Program-made: the position numbers and the translations under genes
Assembly: GCA_958366705.1 (NCBI GenBank)
Contig: CATXCB010000019.1
Coordinates: 1 to 27,310, forward strand
Reading direction: 5' to 3'
DNA length: 27,310 nucleotides
From: an uncultured bacterium
GTDB lineage: Bacteria; Cyanobacteriota; Vampirovibrionia; Gastranaerophilales; Gastranaerophilaceae
The notes under the pieces: model-generated
What the model was told of the DNA's origin: nothing
The model's database searches: none
Seen by the model: the letters and a program-made list of their open reading frames with translations, nothing else
Shown: positions 23,683-27,310 of the stretch, piece after piece
Numbering within the stretch: position 1 is the first letter of the stretch
Layout: every line of letters begins with the position of its first letter

Positions 23683-24040
23683 GTTCTTAAATTTGCAACC
23701 ACTTGGTCGCAAAGAAGAAGATTGTGTCTGTAGAGCAATATCGCTTGGATTAGATGAAGATTATTATACGATTCAACACAAATTAGAATTGATTGGAGAT
23801 TTATTTGATTGTGAAGAATTGTGTGTATGTTGCTATAAACATTTACTTGATAATGTTTATGAATTAGAAAGATACGAAAGTTATCAAGGCATGACGATAG
23901 AAGAATTTTTAAATCTTAATCCTAAAGGAACTTTTATAATACGAGTTCAAGGACATTTGACTTGTGGAATTGATGGAGTATTATATGACATATGGGATTG
24001 TAGAAATGAAATTGTAGATATCGTTTGGAAAGTAGAATAA
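23672..24040 (+). CDS. Papain-like cysteine peptidase candidate, 122 aa
   Basis: Residues D17-C18-x-C20-RAISLGL form the 'DC..RA' start of papain-fold peptidases/hydrolases, with C18 as the likely nucleophile. The basic partner would be H95 in RVQGHLTCGIDG, and the third residue D106 or D109 in LYDIWDC. A central CEELCVCCYK box adds four cysteines and is unusual. The protein is as short as a minimal domain. A role in cleaving peptide bonds (maturation, or peptidoglycan if exported) is possible, but no signal peptide or cell-wall-binding domain is present. Clear family resemblance, activity untested. Confidence 0.65.
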   Translation: MKYKFLNLQPLGRKEEDCVCRAISLGLDEDYYTIQHKLELIGDLFDCEELCVCCYKHLLDNVYELERYESYQGMTIEEFLNLNPKGTFIIRVQGHLTCGIDGVLYDIWDCRNEIVDIVWKVE

Positions 24041-24042
24041 CT

Positions 24043-24069
24043 AACCTAGGAATTAACCTAGGTTTTTTT
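24043..24069 (+). terminator. Strong intrinsic terminator
   Basis: AACCTAGG-AATTAA-CCTAGGTT is a perfect 8-bp stem with a 6-base loop and a run of seven T. It lies 2 bases after the peptidase stop and closes the accessory virion block. Confidence 0.85.
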
Positions 24070-24081
24070 AAGGAGAAAAAA

Positions 24082-24351
24082 ATGAATTATGAAAAAAGAA
24101 TACTTGACACAATAAAAGATGATTTAATAAAATCAAAAAATAAATGTTCTGAAGGAAGTTTGTTAGTTCTCAAAGATAACAAGAAAATAGAATTTGAAAA
24201 ACTTGAAAAAATAAAATATAAAAATCAAAAATTAGAAGAAGTAATAGAAGATTTATATAAAAAAAATAAAGAATTAGAAGAACAATTAAATACATTAAAA
24301 CAAGCAGTAATTAAATTAGCAGTATTTATTGATGATTCTAAATTTATGTAG
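24082..24351 (+). CDS. Coiled-coil protein, 89 aa
   Basis: ATG 24082 with AAGGAG (24070-24075) is chosen; the longer frame from 24025 runs through the terminator. The first 30 residues are polar. From about residue 40 it is one long heptad-like helix (KLEKIKYKNQKLEEVIEDLYKKNKELEEQLNTLKQAVIKLAVF, in two parts). It has no membrane segment. It sits at the head of the membrane-protein group and may be a soluble partner of it; no family recognised. Confidence 0.6.
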   Translation: MNYEKRILDTIKDDLIKSKNKCSEGSLLVLKDNKKIEFEKLEKIKYKNQKLEEVIEDLYKKNKELEEQLNTLKQAVIKLAVFIDDSKFM

Positions 24352-24360
24352 GAGGTCAAA

Positions 24361-24867
24361 ATGTCACAAATTTTAGAAACAATAATCGAATTTATAACTA
24401 GCGAGAAAGTCGCATATGTCATTTCTTTAATAGGAGCATTATATATCCCTGTTCAAGGAATAGTTTCAAAAATTACTAATAAAAAATTAAATAAAAAAAT
24501 TCAAAATAAACAAACATTATTGCAAATTGTAAAAGACGAATATCAAAAATATGCTACAAATGCAGAAGTAATAGTAAACAATTTATCCACAAAATATATT
24601 GAAGCAGAAAAAACAATTGAGAAAATTACTGACATTTTAAAAAAACAAAGTGAAGCAATGACAATTGCTTTTAACAATTCAAATTTAAATGCATCAGCAA
24701 AAAAACTTGTCGAAGAAACATTAAAAATTGTTGAAGATGCAGCAAATAATATTATTGATGGCTCTATCACAGAAGATGAAAATAAAAAAGATGGGCAAAT
24801 ACCAATTTCAAACGCTGTAAAAGAGGAAAAAGACAATGAAAAAAGAGAAATTAAGCGAATTAAATAA
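24361..24867 (+). CDS. Single-TM coiled-coil protein, holin-like candidate
   Basis: 168 residues with AGGAGG upstream. A single apolar segment at about residues 16-36 (VAYVISLIGALYIPVQGIV) is followed by a basic stretch and a long coiled coil (about 50-130), and then a charged tail. One N-terminal membrane span plus a coiled coil recalls LLH-type holins, and the location fits a lysis cassette, but the match is only architectural. The gene overlaps the next by 32 bases. Confidence 0.5.
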   Translation: MSQILETIIEFITSEKVAYVISLIGALYIPVQGIVSKITNKKLNKKIQNKQTLLQIVKDEYQKYATNAEVIVNNLSTKYIEAEKTIEKITDILKKQSEAMTIAFNNSNLNASAKKLVEETLKIVEDAANNIIDGSITEDENKKDGQIPISNAVKEEKDNEKREIKRIK

Positions 24868-25378
24868 TTTTAAATATTATTGCAAAAAAAGAATTTTGTA
24901 TTTTATCGGATTTATTTTTTTATATATTTTTCCTACAATTTTAATTTTTGAAAATTTATTTGTTTTAAAAAAAATCGAAGTTGAAAGTAAACAAGTTTTA
25001 TCACTTTCTTGGTGTATAGTTGGAATTATTTATTTAACTTTTTTGGCAAAACATTTTAAAAAGAAAATTTTAGATATAAAACCAGGTGCTTTTAAAACTT
25101 TTTTAGGAGGATTAGCATCTTTAATTCCTGTCACAATATTAGCTTCATTTGTTCAATTGATACAAGATTTAATAAATAAATTACCTACTATTAATATTGC
25201 AAAAAGTATTTGGTTAATTATTTTTAGTCTTGTAATAGGATTAATTTTACAAGTGATAGATTCTGCCATTAATAAGAAATATTTATATGATTTAGAAATA
25301 AATAAAATTGCTAAAAAAGAAGTAGATGTTGAAACAAGAAAACAAGAACTTGTAAAAGAAAGAAAAGAGATGGAATAA
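24836..25378 (+). CDS. Four-TM membrane protein
   Basis: 180 residues with GAGGA about 10 bases upstream. There are four membrane helices at about 21-42, 55-71, 88-112 and 124-145, then a basic coiled-coil tail (KKEVDVETRKQELVKERKEME). Family not recognised. The placement after a holin-like gene suggests lysis or membrane-exclusion function. Its stop overlaps the next ATG (TAATG), so both are probably made in equal amounts. Confidence 0.6.
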   Translation: MKKEKLSELNNFKYYCKKRILYFIGFIFLYIFPTILIFENLFVLKKIEVESKQVLSLSWCIVGIIYLTFLAKHFKKKILDIKPGAFKTFLGGLASLIPVTILASFVQLIQDLINKLPTINIAKSIWLIIFSLVIGLILQVIDSAINKKYLYDLEINKIAKKEVDVETRKQELVKERKEME

Positions 25379-26250
25379 TGAAAAAAGAGAAATTAACTTA
25401 TCTTATTCATGGATTAATTATATTTGCAGATTTTCTTATTATTTTTATTTTTTCTATTTTGACAATAAATTTTACAGAAGAAAAAATTTCAAATCCTACA
25501 TTTTGGATCAATATAATAATTACACAAACAACTGTTATGGTTGCTTATTTTTCTATGATAAAAATCGGCAAAATACAAGAAAACAAAAATAATGATGTAA
25601 TTACTTTAGTAAATGAAGTAAATGAGCAATTTAGAACAATTGATAAAACTTTTTTAACAAATGATTTAAATGAAACTTTGAACATAGAAAATTTAAAATA
25701 TCGTTGTGAAGCTTATGTCGAAAAAATAAATAAGCGACTTTATAAAGAAAAAGATGTTATAAAAAGAGAAAAACTTACAGAAAATAAAATTAAGTGCATT
25801 GAATGGCTAAATTTTTATGAAGCAGAAAATATAGGAAAAAAAATTGAACAGCCAAATAATGATTTTGATATTACATCAATTAAAATTAAAACTCAACAAA
25901 TCGATCTTCATTCTTTTGTTGCGGAAACAGAATATTATTATGGAAAAAAAATTGGAGCAATTGAAGAAAGAAAAGTTATATCAAAAGATGCTTTGATAAA
26001 AATTATTGTATCTTTGATTTTAACATTATGCTTATCAGCAATTAGACCAGATATCGTAAGAAGTGGATGGATTGTCATCTACGAATTAGTTTGGAGAATT
26101 TTTGTAGTTACATTGAATGTTTACAATGGGTTTTCAGAAGGAAAAAAAATTATTTCTGTTCACAAAAAGCAAGCATTTTTGGAAAAGCAGAAAATATTAA
26201 ATATTTTTTTTAATAAAATGTTTGTTTTGGGTAAAATAAAAAGCGAGTAG
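25378..26250 (+). CDS. Four-TM membrane protein with central soluble domain
   Basis: 290 residues. Two membrane helices at the N-terminus (about 10-30 and 42-62) and two near the C-terminus (about 207-223 and 232-252) flank a charged helical soluble domain of about 140 residues. The N-terminus MKKEKL is shared with the previous gene. The bidirectional terminator begins inside its last codons. Its family is not recognised; it may form a complex with the preceding membrane protein. No catalytic motif is seen. Confidence 0.6.
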   Translation: MKKEKLTYLIHGLIIFADFLIIFIFSILTINFTEEKISNPTFWINIIITQTTVMVAYFSMIKIGKIQENKNNDVITLVNEVNEQFRTIDKTFLTNDLNETLNIENLKYRCEAYVEKINKRLYKEKDVIKREKLTENKIKCIEWLNFYEAENIGKKIEQPNNDFDITSIKIKTQQIDLHSFVAETEYYYGKKIGAIEERKVISKDALIKIIVSLILTLCLSAIRPDIVRSGWIVIYELVWRIFVVTLNVYNGFSEGKKIISVHKKQAFLEKQKILNIFFNKMFVLGKIKSE

Positions 26251-26269
26251 TTTTCTACTCGCCTTTTTT
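26243..26269. terminator. Bidirectional terminator between convergent operons
   Basis: GCGAGTAG-TTTT-CTACTCGC is a perfect 8-bp stem with T6 on the plus side and, on the minus strand, a U-rich TTTTTATTTT on the other side. It stops both the late operon (plus) and the two-gene minus operon; the plus stop codon TAG is part of the stem. Confidence 0.85.
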
Positions 26270-26741
26270 AAATGCCAAAGTCTGATAATTCAAAATTTAA
26301 ATTATCTAACAAATTATTTTTTATTAAACAAGCTTTTTCTCTAACATTTTTAGACACTTTAGATTCACTGTTTTCCATTTTGCCATAGGCTTGTTTAGAA
26401 ATACCCAATTGTTTAGCCATTTCTACTTGTGTAAACCCATTAGCAAGTCTTATTCCTAATAAAACAATAGAATCGTGTGCTAAATTAGGATTTAAAAATG
26501 AAAGAAAGTAAAAGAAAGCTTTTTTTAAAGTTGTTTCTTCTCCTTCTTCATATTCATTTAAGATATATGGAGTATGGCATTCTCCATCAATATCTTTCCC
26601 ATCAAATTCTGGGTAGTCATAATCCTCAATTTCTTTTTTATTATTATAAATTATGACCACTTTTGAATCTAGTGGGATAAAAGAAGAAATGTCTTGTAAC
26701 ATTTCATTTACAAGATATAGAACTCGATTTTTTTCTCTCAT
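26268..26741 (-). CDS. HTH (XRE-like) protein, second gene of minus operon
   Basis: 157 residues from ATG 26741-26739, chosen for the AAAAGGAGAC site 8 bases upstream, which lies at the end of the previous gene. The C-terminal half has a clear Cro/CI-type HTH, FTQVEMAKQLGISKQAYGKMENSE at about 103-126 (split here by helix boundary), preceded by LGIRLANG. The N-terminal 90 residues are a separate acidic domain (DYDYPEFDGKDIDGECHTPYI) without known match. Being distal to an unknown gene and downstream of a palindromic operator, it may be the autorepressor of the operon, like Aca proteins or antitoxins. Confidence 0.75.
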   Translation of the reverse strand: MREKNRVLYLVNEMLQDISSFIPLDSKVVIIYNNKKEIEDYDYPEFDGKDIDGECHTPYILNEYEEGEETTLKKAFFYFLSFLNPNLAHDSIVLLGIRLANGFTQVEMAKQLGISKQAYGKMENSESKVSKNVREKACLIKNNLLDNLNFELSDFGI

Positions 26742-26755
26742 TACATAGTCTCCTT

Positions 26756-27145
26756 TTAACAATAACTTTTTTTAAACCACAGGTTGTTTCCTGTTTGTTG
26801 TTTAGCGACATCAAGTAATGTATCAAAAGTTTCTTCTTTTTCAAAAAAGAATCGATCGCTTTTGAAACAATTATAACTTTTGAAATAATTTCTATTAAGC
26901 TTTACGATATAAGCATAACCAATTGTTTCAAAATTGTATACTGGCATTACTTGCCATTCTTTTAAATATACAATTTTTTCATTTCCTATCCAAAGAACAT
27001 AACATCCTTTATTTTGGAAATATTGTATATTATTTGTAATTAATAAAATATTGTCATTATTAATTACATGATTTTTAATTTGGAAACGTTTGTTACTTGT
27101 TTCCAAATTATTTTCTCCGAAAAAATTTTTTTGTGAATCCGTCAT
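26756..27145 (-). CDS. Unknown 129-aa protein, first gene of minus operon
   Basis: ATG 27145-27143 is the start, with AAGGAG (27157-27152) 6 bases upstream; the GTG at 27169 has no RBS. The protein is a soluble alpha/beta protein with strands (DNILLITNN, GCYVLWIGNEKIVYLKEWQVMPVY, GYAYIVKLNR), many aromatics and a C-terminal QQTGNNLWFKKSYC. No transmembrane segment or signal. No family recognised. It is the effector-position gene in an operon whose second member is an HTH regulator, so it is a candidate anti-CRISPR or toxin (inference from layout only). The stop lies 14 bases from the next gene. Confidence 0.65.
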   Translation of the reverse strand: MTDSQKNFFGENNLETSNKRFQIKNHVINNDNILLITNNIQYFQNKGCYVLWIGNEKIVYLKEWQVMPVYNFETIGYAYIVKLNRNYFKSYNCFKSDRFFFEKEETFDTLLDVAKQQTGNNLWFKKSYC

Positions 27146-27195
27146 TTTTTTCTCCTTTTTTAAAGCCACTTGGGCTATTTATTTTTTACACTAAC

Positions 27196-27228
27196 ATTAT
27201 ACTATATCTTGGTTGACTAGTCAACCAA
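27196..27228 (-). promoter_or_regulatory. Promoter with palindromic operator for the minus operon
   Basis: On the minus strand TTGACT (27224-27219), a 17-base spacer and a perfect TATAAT (27201-27196). The -35 is embedded in a perfect 20-bp palindrome, TTGGTTGACTAGTCAACCAA (27209-27228), a classic dimer-repressor site that would block RNA polymerase. Short TATCT/AGATA arms extend it imperfectly. The HTH protein of the same operon is the likely ligand. Confidence 0.85.
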
Positions 27229-27310
27229 AAAGATAATAAAAGTTATAAAAAAATAAACAATAATACATATAATAAGGAAAAATAATTTATTTTTTAGTAT
27301 CGCAGATGTT

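Noticed and set aside
24543..24836. Minus-strand open frame rich in Ser/Phe opposite the coiled-coil holin-like gene
   Set aside because: Shadow frame of a Lys/Glu coiled coil; no translation signals.
1..27310. Alternative genetic code (TGA as Trp), given the Mollicutes-like base composition
   Set aside because: Many genes end in TGA at ATGA overlaps with sensible protein ends, and Trp is encoded by TGG throughout.
1..27310. tRNA genes, integrase, insertion sequences, CRISPR arrays
   Set aside because: None seen by eye on either strand; absence is not proven without a covariance or profile search.

Overview
The window is a stretch of a tailed bacteriophage or prophage from a low-GC Firmicute (Bacilli/Clostridia type, probably gut-associated). 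The DNA is very AT-rich throughout, almost every start has a strong AGGAGG-type ribosome binding site, promoters have sigma-A boxes, and intrinsic terminators are common. TGA is used as a stop in many ATGA start/stop overlaps while tryptophan is TGG, so this is genetic code 11 and not a Mycoplasma/Spiroplasma code. No integrase, tRNA, CRISPR or host gene is visible, so integrated and free phage cannot be told apart.

Layout. (1) 1-3475, plus strand: tightly packed small early/middle genes, mostly of unknown function. They include an ASCH-like protein, two Cys-rich zinc-binding-type small proteins and a sigma-like helix-turn-helix regulator just before the late genes. Three small genes of 15-55 codons fill the gaps. 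(2) 3486-3582: a late promoter with helically phased direct repeats at its -35 box, followed by a short leader containing a hairpin and an intrinsic terminator. (3) 3602-12232: packaging and head genes: ParB-like/DNA methyltransferase fusion, KGG-type small terminase candidate, large terminase, portal, MuF/SPP1-gp7 minor head protein with a long C-terminal extension, a structured 183-base leader, scaffold and major capsid protein. (4) 12278-20342: neck, tail and adsorption genes: connector, head closure, HK97-gp10-like, a two-part tail-terminator-like protein, a small Ala-rich protein, an 824-residue hub-like protein, a BppU-like receptor-binding protein and a Ser/Thr-rich fibre-like protein. 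No tape measure or tail-tube gene is recognisable, which suggests a short-tailed particle. An oppositely oriented two-TM gene with its own promoter sits in this operon at 14589-14844. (5) 20335-24040: a small membrane protein, a small HTH protein, a second promoter with three phased repeats, and a cluster of virion-accessory-like genes of a type common in gut phages (Gly/Trp/Cys-rich, Met/Gln-rich, jelly-roll-like and Arg-rich proteins), ending in a papain-like cysteine peptidase candidate. (6) 24082-26250: a coiled-coil protein and three membrane proteins where a lysis cassette is expected. (7) 26268-27228, minus strand: a two-gene operon (unknown 129-residue protein, then a protein with a C-terminal HTH) driven by a promoter whose -35 lies in a perfect 20-bp palindrome. 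This is the layout of anti-CRISPR/Aca and toxin-antitoxin operons.

How they work together (inference): the HTH regulator ending at 3475 probably switches on the late promoter at 3494-3523. Read-through of the leader terminator then gives packaging, head and tail expression, with weak intrinsic terminators after the MuF gene, capsid gene and hub gene tuning the stoichiometry. The 20672 HTH protein and the 20902 promoter may control the accessory virion/lysis block separately. The best candidates for something undescribed are the 26268-27228 operon, the antisense membrane gene at 14589-14792 and the C-terminal domain of the MuF fusion.
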